From: Perognathus longimembris pacificus | Lineage: Eukaryota > Chordata > Mammalia > Rodentia > Heteromyidae | Direction: 5' to 3' | NCBI RefSeq assembly: GCF_023159225.1 | Contig: NC_063162.1 | Span: 89,737,880-89,801,879 of the forward strand | DNA length: 64,000 nt | Shown: one piece after another, positions 38,101 through 51,792 of the stretch | Layout of the letters: every line of letters starts with the position of its first letter | How positions within the stretch are numbered: the stretch's first letter is position 1 | Notes under the pieces: generated by a model | Told to the model about the DNA's origin: nothing | Seen by the model: only the letters and a program-made list of their open reading frames with translations | The model's database searches: none | Position numbers and translations under genes: made by a program

Positions 38101-41100
38101 CTGGCACTCTTCCACTTGAGCCACAGCTTACTTCTGGCCTTTTCTTGGTTAACTGTAGCACAAGCAGCAAATATTTTAAATGGTCCTTTGAAAAACCCAT
38201 CTTCATGGTTATATTTTCCCTTAATAAAAAGGCAAAAGGAATTCTCGCTAGTGCTTAGAAGGCAGGCTTAGCAGAGAGTAGAGTATGAGGCCATCTCTGA
38301 GTGCTAGCAGTGCTCCTAAGGACTGGATCATTTTGCCGGGGGAGACCTTCATTACAGAAGTAGCTTGACATTTATCTTGATTCATCATGGCATCCATTAT
38401 TCAGGATTGAGAAAGCAGTGACAAATACAGAGGTGAGAACCCCACAGAGACCATCTGGAATGTCCTCCTCACCTGGACTCTGGACAACACCAGTGTGATC
38501 GCTGATAACATTTGCAACCAAGATCTCTGCAATGGTGTCCTGTGCCCAGATAGATTTGTCTACATAAGTCAGAAGCTTCTACAACATTAATTTGACATCC
38601 CAACTAACATACTGGTGAGCTACTTACCAATAACACAGAGCTAAATGAAAAATAATCCAATCCTGTTTAAGTAGGAAGCACTGATATTCAATACACTTAG
38701 CAGCTTGCACAGGAGTAAGGCAGCATGAAGCAGTTTTAGCTATGTTGGGTCTCATCTGTTCTTGATATTACTGGAGTCTTGTCCTGCTTTAGCCACACCC
38801 CTAGAGATTTTTTGCATTTAAATTGTTTTATTGATTTGGTCTCATATTTTTGTTCAGTTCAGGGCTAACCTCAATCTACAATCTTCCTATGTCTTCCTGA
38901 ATAAGTGGGATTACAGGCAAAGAGCACCATTTCTAGCTTATTCATTGAGATGATGGTGTCTCATTAACTTTTGGCTGGGCTGCCCTTGGATATGTACTTT
39001 CTCTAAATAGCCACCACACTGGGACTATACTGCGCATTAAGCAAATCAGATTTTGTATTTTAATTATCAGAAGAAGTTAATGGAAGATGATTTTTTTATA
39101 GAAAAAAGCTCTCTTCATAGGAGTGCATCGTAGGTTTATTTAAATAGGTATAATATACTGTGGTTAGGTTTGTAAATGACTATACAAATTTTCAAGTCCA
39201 AAGAGAATGGTTTTCAGAGACAGTCTAGTCTCTACTCGCATGAGAGAAGATGAGAGGGCATCTCTGGGTCAGTGATGGAGGACAGTAGTGTGCTGATCAC
39301 ATCTCTCTTTCAGCTACTGATGAATGGGCAAATCAAATGTGGTATATAAATACAATGGAATATTATTCATCCTGGAAAAGGGAGGGGATTGTGACATGTG
39401 CTACAACATAAATGTTGATAATGGTGCACAAACTGAATAAAGTTCATCACAAAAGGACAAGTGCCCTATGATTCTATTTATCCAGCATACCTAGAGCCAT
39501 CAGCTTCAGAAAAAAAGGTTTCCAGAGCCTCAAAAGAGGGAGGAATAGGCTTTTGCGACCTCATAGGTAACACTTTCTAGCTTAGAAAGTTAAAAAGGTA
39601 CTGTGGCTGGAGAGGGAAGATATCTATACAACGTCAGTGTATTCTGAACCCAAGGACAGTTGAAAAATGATTAAATGGTGAATTTTATGTACATTTCTCT
39701 TTCCAACTTCATAAGCCAAAGAGAAATACTCACGGATTCCAGCCCAGATCTTGTGGGTTCACGTAGAGAATCCCCGCTCTGGAGACGGTGGCCGGGGTGG
39801 CAGTCCGCAGATGGTGGATCTCAAACAGCAGCCGCATGGAAGGCGTGAGGGCCACGCGCTCATTGCTGGCCAGGGTCAGCACCTAGATGGGGCGGCATGG
39901 TGGTCACCACCATCGAGAGCCGGAAGAACTCTGGGGAACTCCCCACCCCCTCGGAGAGCCAGAGGCTCTGAAGCAGGGTCTGACTTCACCCCTGAGGTGG
40001 CTTGACACAGCTTCAAGAGTGAAATCCCCTAAGTGGACTTGTGAAGGGCGACCTTTAAATATCTGTGGCAATGCTTGCCCAAATACACGTGGATTACAAG
40101 ATGTGGCATGAGTACCATGGGAAGGAGACTTCCTTCAGGATCAGAGACCATGGGTTATCAGCTGCAGTGCGGGAACCTCAGGGGCGTTTGTAGATCCAGA
40201 CCTCTTTTTGCTATTGAACAATAACCTTGTGTGCATAACACTGATTACTGCTAAATTGTGTGGTTGGTGATTCTGTGTGGGAGGGGTCCCCATTTCCCAT
40301 TCTTCTCTCCTGTCTCCCAGGAACCTCATGTTGCTTATCAAGTATCTTATGCTCTTCTGTTATCATCTTTTTTTTCTAGAAATACCAGATCAACTAAAGT
40401 GGAATTCTCCAGAACACATCTCAACACTACTTGTAGCTTTAGAAACGACTTAACTCCATATATAAATCTCAGTGATTATCATACAGCCGAGGTCTTTGTA
40501 TTGTCTAATCTACATTTAATGAAAAACCATAGAAGGTGTCATTTGTTCCTAGCTCTTAGAAAATGGTCAGATGTGCAAACTAAACATTCTGCTCACTCTT
40601 ACTGAAGGTGGTTAAATTCCCAGACAGAAGGAGAATGTAAGCCCTTCAATTCCTTAACTATGAAATTAGGAGAAGCATCAGGAGAATGGCATTGGTTAAA
40701 GTAGTGATGACAGAAAGAACTCCAGGCTGATACAGAGCCAAGACGGGGTGTGAGGTCCAGCCCTGCAGCTTGACTCACCTTGTTATCATCCATGACAGTG
40801 TTCAGAGACTCAATCCACATAGGGTCAATGTCTCCATCCAGAACTATCCACTTGGGCCCATCATGCAGGAGATTCGCTTGCTCTCGCAGGATGAAGGAAA
40901 AGAGACCTACAAAGTAAAGAGTGCACCATGCTGGCGTTGAGTGCTGTGTACCTGTAAAATCAACTTGCATTCTTTCTCCTGACAGATCTTTTATTAACTA
41001 AATAAAACAATTTCACTGATTAACTAAATAAAAGAAGTTTTGTTGCCTTTTTTTTTTTTTTGCCTGTCCTGGGGCTTAAACTGAGGCCTAGGTGCTGTTC

Positions 41101-44100
41101 CTGAGCTTCTTTTGCTCAAATCTAGCGCTCTACCACTTGAGACACAGCTCCATTTTTTACTTTTTTTGGTAGTTGTTTTTTTTTGAGATAAGAGTTTCAT
41201 GGACTTTCCTGCTTAGGCTGGCTTGGAACTGTGATTCTCAGAGCTCAGCCTCCTGAATAGCTAGGATTACAGGTGTGAGCCACTGGCCCCTGCCTTTGCT
41301 GCCTTTTGTCTCATGGGCAGTGTACTGGAGAACATGGCAGGGGGCTGTGGACCATGTTCATACTTCTTTATGGAAGGTGAGATGCAGGGAGGCCAGAGGC
41401 ATGGTGGCCTCCACGGGGCAAGGGATAGGATACATATTGGAATTCAGTATTTATCTTGATGATAAAGCTTACAGCATGTGTGTGAGGTTGGGGCAGGGTG
41501 TTAGAAGGGGTGGGTCCCAGGACAATGCCAAGATGAGAGAGTTTATCGCAATGTAGAGTCATGGTGATTTCAACATAGGTGCCTGATTATCTGTAAGTAA
41601 AGGTTGAATATGCCTATGCCCCAAATCCTTGGGACCAGAAGGGCTTCTGATTTTTTTCTTTTTATGGTTTTTTTTTTTAGGCTTCAAAGGATTTGGGAAT
41701 ATCTGCATAGACTCTTACCAGACATCTCTAATCCAAAAATGTCAGTAATTTGGAATGTTTTGAAATCCAATACCTATAATCAAAATCATTCTGATTTTAG
41801 AGCATTTCAGATTTCTGAATTGAGTGTCCAGCCTAGACCTTCATGGCAGGAAAACATACCCTTCTGTCTTCAGTCCCTGATATGGAGAATGATGCTTGCG
41901 TGAACCTCATGGGTGTTCTGCCAGATACTTTAGAAATGTTCCCATCGACTTCTCCCCTTGTTTTTGAGCTCCCCTGCTGTAACCAATGTGGGTAAAACAC
42001 ACAGCTGGGAGGCCAGATCTGCTCAATGCAAATCAAGTTACTTTCTGAAACCTTGCTTGAATACATATCGTGGTCTACACTGCTGTGATCTGCTCCATTT
42101 CTAACGATGCCAACACACAAGCAGTCTGTCTGTGAGGATGATGAAAACTAGCTTATATTAAAAAAAAAAAAAGGCTTTCTGGAGAGAACAAGAAGGAAGT
42201 TTTGGCTTATCAGAAGAAGAGCTATGACTTGCCATCTTTCCATTCTCGGGTGGCATGATGTATAACCCCAAAGAGTTCGTCAGCAGTCACAGCTTTGGGG
42301 TTTAAGTCATTCCAAACTGGCTTCTGCTTCATGTTCACATAGGTTCTGCTGAGTGTTCGTAGAATCTGGGGAACGCAAAGAGCAAGCCAAGAAAATTAAT
42401 GTGAACACACACCAAAAGCGAAGGGAAAGACTTCCAAAGGGTTTTCCATATTTACTAAAGGATGAGGTATAGCTGAGTGGCAAGGTCAAGAATGGACCAA
42501 AAGGAACATGGGATTCCCATTGTCATCTTGAAAAGCTGAGACCTAAAAACTAGTGATAAGCAGAATCAACTCACCCAACTCTGTGCCACTGAGACAGGAG
42601 AAAGTCACTTTCTACTCCAGATTAACAAGGTAAAGGCTATTATGTAACTAGACACTGTGTCTGTTTGTAAAGCCTCCCTGCCTGAAGTGTTCACATCAGT
42701 TATTCCTCCACTGGTCCAGCAGACTTGCCTGGAACTTCAGATTTGGTGTGTGTGTGGGGGTGAGTCTGGAGGTGTGCATTCTACAACAGATCACAAGTGG
42801 TGCCAATGCTATGCCAATGATATCCACTGGCCCAAGCTTTGGGCTCCAGAGAATTTGTGCCATGTTTTGTAACAGGAGATGGTCCTGATTTGGGGAAAGA
42901 GGAGCTTCTAGTGGGTGGACATCAGCCACACTGCTTCAGACAGTTCTCTATAACATCACCCAGCCCAGAATGTCATTTTTTAAATAGGGTCAAATAGAGT
43001 CTTCTGGCAAGCTAGCCTCAGACCATGATCCTCCTACTTATGTTTGGGATTATAGGCATGCACTACCTGAGTCATGGCTTTTGTTTGAAATAGTTATCAT
43101 CCTGCCCAATCAGCAAGGTTTTGAAGGATGAGAGACTGCCAAGTCCTTCTAAATGAAAACAAGTTGATAAATAACATGATCCTGGTTTCATCAGCTTAAA
43201 AATTCATATTGAACAGAACAGATTAGGTAAAGAGGAGATGAAGGAATTAAATGCCTTAGGAATATTAGCTTATATTTTTAGAAACCATTCATCTCCTAGA
43301 AATTATAGAATTTAATTTTATCCTTCCATGAACCATGGCCTACATCTGAAACTTTCTCTAACAAAATAATTATAGGTCTATCAGTTATCAACTTTAATAT
43401 TTCAGTTATTACATTTTTCACCAGAAAGTCCTCTCTTGGCCATAGGTCTCCTTTAGTTCGGCACTGAAGCCTGGCATGTTCTAAACTCAGACACCCATTC
43501 TACACCCATTCAGAGTATTTTTAGTTGTTGGCTATGAAGCATGTTTATACCCAAGAATCCCGAATTGAAATGCATGCAGTTCTGCATCTACCATCTGCCA
43601 ACCAAGAAAATAAGTATGTTGCCAGCACTGTCAGAAAAGCCAAACAAAACCAAGCAGGGAACTAAAAATGAGGCATAATAACACCCATGGCACATCATCA
43701 TTGTGCAGGGAAAACCACATACAACGCACATGGCACAGCAGATAATAGGGACCTCAAAAAATGGGGGCTTACCACCTCCTTTTCATGTTTTATTTGGGCC
43801 CGATGGAGAGCTATGTTTCTGAGGGAGTACTGAAGGCAAATATTTGTGTTTGTTTTTCTTAATGATATGGGAAGGAGAGACTAGGATGACTTGGAAAAGA
43901 CAAAATAATTTTGGTCAATGTGGGTAGTACCCATAAAAGCTTTCCAACCAGAGAGTAGTTCATTCCTGTCACTCAATATTTCACTCAATATTTTCACCTT
44001 TGATGGAAGACCACAGGTTATTGGGAAGGGCAGTGAGTAGGCCGGCACTTACACTTGGGCAGCTCTGAGGCCAGTTCATCTCCATCATGATCTCCTTTCT

Positions 44101-47100
44101 TCAAGTGAATGCAATGCTCAGGTTCTCCCATCCAATTGGAAGCCAACACCATCAACCAAACAGTGACACTGGTGTCTCAAGTTTGAACCCCACCACACCA
44201 TGTAGTTCACCGAAGGAACTTTAGTAGCACTGAAAATCGTCAAAAGTAGGTGAGGTCCCAAGTAATTTACTGTACCTTACTTTTCCCCGTGCCTGCATTT
44301 CCAACCACAAAGACAGAGTGTCGAACGGCCAACAGTTCGTCAAGCTGGACAACCTGTACACCGAAGAGCCCGTCAACGACTGACAAAAAGACAACCTACC
44401 CATTTTTGCCCCTTCTATCCTTTCAACCCAAGTCAGCTCCCACGGCAGGCATTACATTTAAAGAAAGTTGAAACTGATCCTAAGTTCCAAGTACAGTTTC
44501 ACCTGACTCATCCACATGGCATGCCAAAGTCAGGGTGAAGAAAAACCATGACTTTCAAGTAGTATGTGGCACAAGGCAAGGATAATTACTTAAAAATCAT
44601 CAGTCACTCTTTACAAAGGTGTTTTTGTTGTTGTTTTGTGCCTGTATTGGGGCTTGAATGCAGGGCCTTGCACTTTGCCTAGCTTTTGTGCTAAAGGCTA
44701 GTGCTCTACCACTTGAGCCATATCTCCACTTCAAGCTTTCTGTTGGTTAATTGGAGATAAAGCTCTCAAGGATTTGTCTGCCTGGGATGGCTTTGAATAT
44801 TGATCTTCAGAGCCCAGCCTTGAGTAGCTAAGATTACAGACATGAAAAACTGGCACTTCACTTTCACAAAGTTTTGGACATAAACAATATATAGCTAATC
44901 AACATCTCTGACTGAGTAATGAATGACTTATAAGCCCACAAAATACTTAAAATGGAGTCTTATGTATACATTGCTGTGTCTGTGTTTACTGACCTTAAAT
45001 TAAGCATGCCTACATAAATGACTTTGATAAGTCACTCTTTTCTTAAAAGTTTTATTGTCAAGGTGATGTACAGTTACATACGTAAGGAAGGAAGTACATT
45101 TCTTGTCATATTTACTGTCATTCTTGACGAGTGCTGTCATTCTTCCCCCCAAATTTCTAGAATAAATCAATGACTTTATTTACAATTTTCTATAAAATGA
45201 AGAAAAATTTTGGTGTGTATTACCAATAATATTTCTTTTTGCCAGCACTGAGATTTGAACTCAGGGTTTTACACTTACTTGGCTGTTATTCTACCATGTA
45301 CACCACACCTCCAGCCTGGCTTTTTGCTGGTTATTTTAGAGATAAAGTCTTATGGACTTTTCTATCCAAGCTGGCTTTGAACCACTATCCTCTGGATCTT
45401 AGCCTCTTGAATAGCTAGGCTTATAGATGAAAGCCACTAGTGCCAAACGGAGTGGGTTTTACAAAGTAGCTGAGAATGTGTTTATATTTAGAATCAAGGC
45501 TTAATACTTTCTATGTTTTTACTTTCTCACTGGACAATACTATTAAAATACTAATGAAAATTTACTCTAAGACTACCATAGTCAATGTTTGAGATAATTT
45601 ATTATGATCATATTCAGGGCAGTGCAATAGAAGCAAATGTTTTGGCGAAGTATCTCTTAAGCAGTTACTTGCACTATAAACCCCAGGCCTGCCACAAGAA
45701 GGAAGTACTCTTACTTTGAGGACAAAGCTCTCCTCCGGCTGCAGGCGGAGCTCCAGGGTGGATTGCCTGACCATCTGTTCAAAGTGTGGCTTCCTCTGTC
45801 TGGGCACCTCCAGGGCTGGGAACAGGTCAGCCACCAGGCCCAGAAACACTGGGACATCATCCGTCACTATCTTGGGCATATTGAAGTCCCTTAATGCTCG
45901 CATGAGGACCTAGGAAAAAGATTAGAAAACATTTCATCAAAGGCCACTACCTCCAACAAACTAGAAGAAAGGGTTTGGAATGTTTCTTTTTTTAAAACCA
46001 TAAATAAATGTTTGAGCAAGTAGATGTGTAACCTGATTTAAACATTTTACAGTACAAGTATGGATGAACACTATAGGCTATCCTAGTTATATGTATAGTT
46101 TTTTATTTTATATGCCAATTAAAAGGTAATTTTACTTTAAGCAAAGGCAATACAAAGTCCAATTTTGCCTTTTTATTTATTTATTTATTTATTTTGCTGG
46201 GACCTGAACTTAGGGCCTTATGTTTTTGTGCTCTTACTTGGTTGCTGAGCCTCCAGCCCAGTGGTGTTTTCTGGCTGTTTAACTGGATAAAGGAGTCACA
46301 TATACTTTTCTGCCAGCCCTGGTTTCAAACTGAGATTCTCACATCCTGGCCTCCTGTGTAGGTAAGATGACAGTTGTGCTGTTTTCAATCCTCTTCTACA
46401 AAGCATGGGATGCTGGGGGCTGGGAATATGGCTTAGCAGTAGAGTGCTTGCCTTGCATGCATGAAGCCTGGGTTCAATTCCTCAGCACCACACAAACAGA
46501 AAAGGCCAGAAGTGGTGCTGTGTCTCAAGTGGTAAAGCGTTAGCCTTGAGCAAAAAGAGCCTGAGTCCTAGCCCCAGGACTGGCAAAAAAGAAAAAAAAG
46601 AAAACATGAGATGCTGGATCTTTTCTCAGTTGGGATCTCATTCTGTCTGCAGGAAGGTGAAATGACAACAGCACACGTACAGTGGACAGATCTCAGAATA
46701 AGACTGGCAGGGAGTATATTTCTGCTTTTCTGCTAGACCTGGTCTTGGAGCTTCAGAATGGCTCTGAGAACCCTCAAGCTCAATCTCAGGTCACAAGTTA
46801 ATCACGCTTGTTAGATCATCTTGTTCAAACCATAATTACAAACATTGGTTGTTTTTTTTAAACTATTTTTTGTTTTGTCTTTTTGTTCTATATTGGCTCA
46901 AAAGCCAAAGAGGGACTTCGAATTACTCAACAGCAGGGTACCTTTGCCAGGAAGAGCTAAGCAGTCCATCTACTGTAAACTATGTAGCTGGAGAACAAAG
47001 GAATGAAACAAGTGGCCTAAACATGAGTTATGACCAAGAATGGAGAGAAATGTTGGCAAATTGTACAACCACAGTACACATCCCTTACTTCCAGAATGAA

Positions 47101-50100
47101 TCTAGATTGCTTCCCTCCCACTCCATCCTGCACACACCCAAGTTACACACATAGTTCTTTTGACTTATTAAATAGGGAAGAAATGAGCAATCTGCCCTTT
47201 TCATTTTTCCAGTGGAAGGAGAGAGCATTTCCCTAGCAAGTCTAAACATTCAAGTAAGTATTCTTCCTGCTTCCCTTTTCCTGTCAGTTGCATATCCTGG
47301 GAAGCGATATATTCTTGCCCATTTGCTTGCCTATACTCTCACCTTTCAGAATATCCTAATTAATCCACTTAATTGGATTTCCTAAGTGCTCCTCAAAGGA
47401 AAGCAGGGATTACTGAATTACCTGGTTCTTTCAATACCTTTTGGAACTGATGTCTCAAAAGCACTTATACTATATTGTCCATTCCTTTCCTGATTCACAT
47501 CACCATATTCAAGTTCACTTGTAACCTATTGTAAGACATGCTAGGCCTTAAAGCATCCTGCATTAAGAACAGATGTGGTTGTTAACTCAAGTATGGTACT
47601 GTATATACATGGGGGGATTTCAATGGTGCAACTCCTTTGAACAAGTAACTCTATAGTTTAACAAAATGATTACCAGAAAGCTGAAACATGTGTTGTTGGT
47701 TGCGGGGAGTGGGTAGAAAATGGGGACATGGTAGACAGATGAATGGAAAGAAGAAGGGAGGAAGAGTTCAGCCATGATGCTCAACGACAGGTGTGAGCCA
47801 TCAGTGCCCAGCTGCTTTCAATGAATGGAAACAGGTAACTTAAGGGGATGGGTAGGGTTGAAGAGAGATGGGGGAGAATGATGGAAGGAGTGATATTGAT
47901 CAAGAGGCACTGTACTCATAAGCTGACATCTTGAATTGAAACCCCTTTGTACAACTCCATAAAAATAAAAATTGAAAAATGAAATTCATAAAAAACTGTA
48001 GGGGCTGGGAATGTGGCCTAGTGGAAGAGTCCTTGCCTCATACACATGAAGCCCTGGGTTCGATTCCTCAGCACCACATATATAGAAAAAGCCAGAAGTA
48101 GTGCTGTGGCTCAAGTGGTAGAGTGCTAGCCTTGAGCAAAAAAAAAGCCAGGGACAGTGCTAGGCCCAGAGTTCAAGCCCCAGGACTAGCAAAAAACAAA
48201 ACAAAACAAAAAAAACTGTAAAATGCAGAGAGGACTGAGAAAGAGTAATGGAGGGGTGAATATAATCAATACATATTATAAGCAAAAATATTGCCATAAA
48301 TCCTATTATAAAAATAAAGAAGAAAAATTAAAGAACAGATGTAACGTTTCAAAGAGGACTTCATTTCCCAGGAATATACCTTTGTCTGAAGGTAGCTACT
48401 CACTTAACAACATCATGTTAGCATTCCAATACCTGATCCTCAGGTCTATTTTTATCTCCTCGCTTCAGGGATCCAGCTACCACCAAGACAGACTTAATAG
48501 CACGAAGTCCCCAATCGTAATGATCCTAAAATCAAAGGAGAGGTGTATTTTCCAAATAATTATATGAGATTCTCATTTCAAAATTGACAGCTGAAAATTA
48601 AATGAATGCAGATGGACAGTTTCATTATCCAAAATAACATTTTCCATATTTAAAATTGTGAAAATCACCCACCTCAGAAAGGCAGGTGACAGGACCTGTT
48701 TTCTTGGCCCATGTTTCTACTGTGGGCAGCAGATCTCCTTTTCCCCCTAGCATCTATTTGCTTCTTGTGCTCAGGACTCCATCTACCTCCTAGCTCTCCA
48801 CTCTCAACTTGCTAAGTCCACCTATTCCATGAGTTTACTTCCAGCCATCAGCACAAGTCTCCAGGTAGCACCAAGGACTATGGACTCCTCCCTCTTCAAA
48901 CTTTCCTTATTGACTCAGCCTACTACCTGCTCATCACTTAGCCTTGCCCCAATCCTGGCACTAAATGTAATAAAATTCCTACCTAAAGTTCTATTATAAC
49001 CAGTACCTCTTTAAGATGTCCACATCATCCCTAGTGGAGATTTCTCTCAGAGGCTCTGGGAGGATGGAGATGTATTGTCCTAACTCACTTTGGTTTTGTA
49101 GGCTCCAGCACAGGGCTGGCAGGTGCTCAGGAAATAAGCATTGAAGGAACTTAATTCCAAAATGATTGATTTCATGCACCTAGCCTTCACTCCTTTTCCT
49201 CCCCTGCCCCATCTCTCATCCATATGATACCAACGTTCTCCCAAAAGGACACAGAAGAAATTCTGGACACAAGTTTAAGAGTACTGGGTGACTACTAAAC
49301 ATGGAGGTATTGAAAACAACCACTGAAATCATCCACACTCTTCTGTAACACAAATCCTCTGCTCTAAAAATGTTCAGTGATTCATCTCTCAAATCTATCT
49401 TTGCATTCATACCTATTATGTCCACTGTGGACACAGTAGATAGCCACAAAATGTTTGCATTGCATGAACTGCGATGGACATGGTTTCAACTCCATTTCCT
49501 CTCAGTACTATTAAACTTTTTCTTCCAAATTTGCTTCCATTATAAAATCTAAAAGAGCCTTTCAAACTCAGATTTCACGAATACAAAAGGAAGCATACCA
49601 ATAATCTACTACCCATAGACAAGTGTTAAATACCATGACGCTTTTTTTCTAGTTATATCACACAGAAAATACAATAAATACAAAAAATGCATACAAAGGA
49701 GAGATCACACCTACCATTTGGCCTGCTGCTTCTACACATAACAATGTTGTATAATACTTTTTTTTCAAGTGTTTATTTGTTGTTTTATTTTGTATTTATT
49801 ATCAAACTGAATTGCAGGGAGGTTATAGCTTCATACATTAGGCATTGGATACATTTCTTGTACTGTTACCTCGTCCCTCACTCCCCTTCCTCCCCTTTTC
49901 CCTTTTCCCCCCATGAGTTGTTCAGTTCATTTACAGTTTTGCAAGTTTTGCAACAGTTTTGCAAGTATTGCTTTTGTAGTTGTTTGTCTTTTTTTACCCT
50001 GTGTCTCTCGATTTTGGTATTCTCTTTCAATTTCCTAGTTCTAATACCAGTATACACAGTTTCCAATATACTCAGTTAAGATACAGAGATAGTGTAGGTA

Positions 50101-50236
50101 CAACCACAGGAGGGTGATACAAGAAGACCATCAATAATAGAAGCTACAGTTACACATGGCACGTTGAAAGTAGTTACAACTGTGAAAAAATATGGAACGC
50201 TTCACGAATTTGTGTGTCATCCTTGCGCAGGGGCTG

Positions 50237-50286
<50 letters not shown>

Positions 50287-51755
50287 GAGCACTGTATAAT
50301 ACTTTTGAATATCGTTAAATGTTAATTATCTCCCCAAAATGTAAACTTACAACTATTAACAGACAACATAGCTTTCTCGAATTCTGTCTCTTGCCTTCCC
50401 AATAGGCAACTTAAAATGCATGTGCCTGGCAGCCCAGATGATTGTGTGGTTGCAACCAGGCCTTTAATACCTCACTCTGCCCCAGATGCTGGCTCATGTC
50501 ATCAGGAATTAATGAAAGGTCATGAAAAACCAAAGGTCAAGGGACTACAAACTTAAAATACTGCTGTTGACATGTATATCATTTCTGTTGTACACAAACA
50601 ATTTCAATGAACATGAATTATATGACTGTGCAGAGGGGCTATGTAAGTTTGAATCAGAGATGAGGGAATTGTACAACAAGATTTAAATGACAAAAACCAA
50701 GTTAAGCCTACCTTGAAGGAAAAGTTTACTAACACAGGAGACAAACTCAAGCATCTCCCAAGTTGTTCTTCAGAGTTCACTCTTGTGAACTCTCATGCCA
50801 TCTCCATCCAAAGAATAGTTTTCTCAGCAAGTGTCAGAGGGAACATAAAACTCCCTTCATGCTGGGTGTGGGAGCAGGGGGTGGGGGGTGTTTAGGTTTG
50901 TAACTGAGAAGGCTGAGATCTGAAGAACAGTCCATGAAACAATTAACCAGAAAAAGCTGGAAGTGGAGCTATGGCTCAAATGTTAGAGCTCTAGCCTTGT
51001 ATAAAAAAACAAAGAGAGTGAGGCCCCAAGTTCAAGGCCTAGTATTGGCTCAAAATCAAAGACAAGAAAAACACACTCTTTTCATAATTATAAAAGAATG
51101 TTCTTTTAAGAAGGATTTAAAATAATAGTCCACTGATTAAAAAACCAAACTGCCCAAGGACCAATAAGACATAAGAACTCTTAAAATGTCTCAAATTTCA
51201 GAAAAAGAATGAAGCCTCATAAAGTATGGATGGAAAATATAATTCATCTGAATGCCTAGATGTAATGTGAATGTTAAATTACCCAGCATCCATATCTCAG
51301 AAGCTGTTTTAATGGGATGTAAAAACCAAGGGAAAGTAACAAAAGAGCCCCACCTGCTTAGACAAGAGCTCCTTGCAGAGAGTGTACAATGAAATGAACT
51401 TTCGGGCTAATGAGCGCGCGTCCACAAAACCTTCAGCCACTAACATGATTTCACAGATCAGCTCAGTGTCGGGCGCTACCATAGCACAGGGTCTACAACA
51501 AAAATAGGAAATTTCATTTTAAAATGTGAGAAGGTCATACGCACACATTACTTAAATCAGTGATTAAATCTGTACTAACATTCTTACCACTCCAAGCAGG
51601 TCATAATTACCTCTGTCAGTCACAGTTTAGCAAAACCTGTCAGTTCAACTACAACATGTCCACTAGTGATTAGCCACATAGGAAAAGACAGAAAAGGTAG
51701 AAGTCTGAATGGAAAGATTTTAGGAAAAGCCAGAGGTCAATTTGTTAACTGGTGT

Positions 51756-51792
<37 letters not shown>

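Noticed and set aside
50186..50292. Functional U6 gene
   Set aside because: It is fused to an L1 3' end and flanked by a shared duplication, so it is a retrocopy. No PSE or TATA arrangement upstream was recognised.
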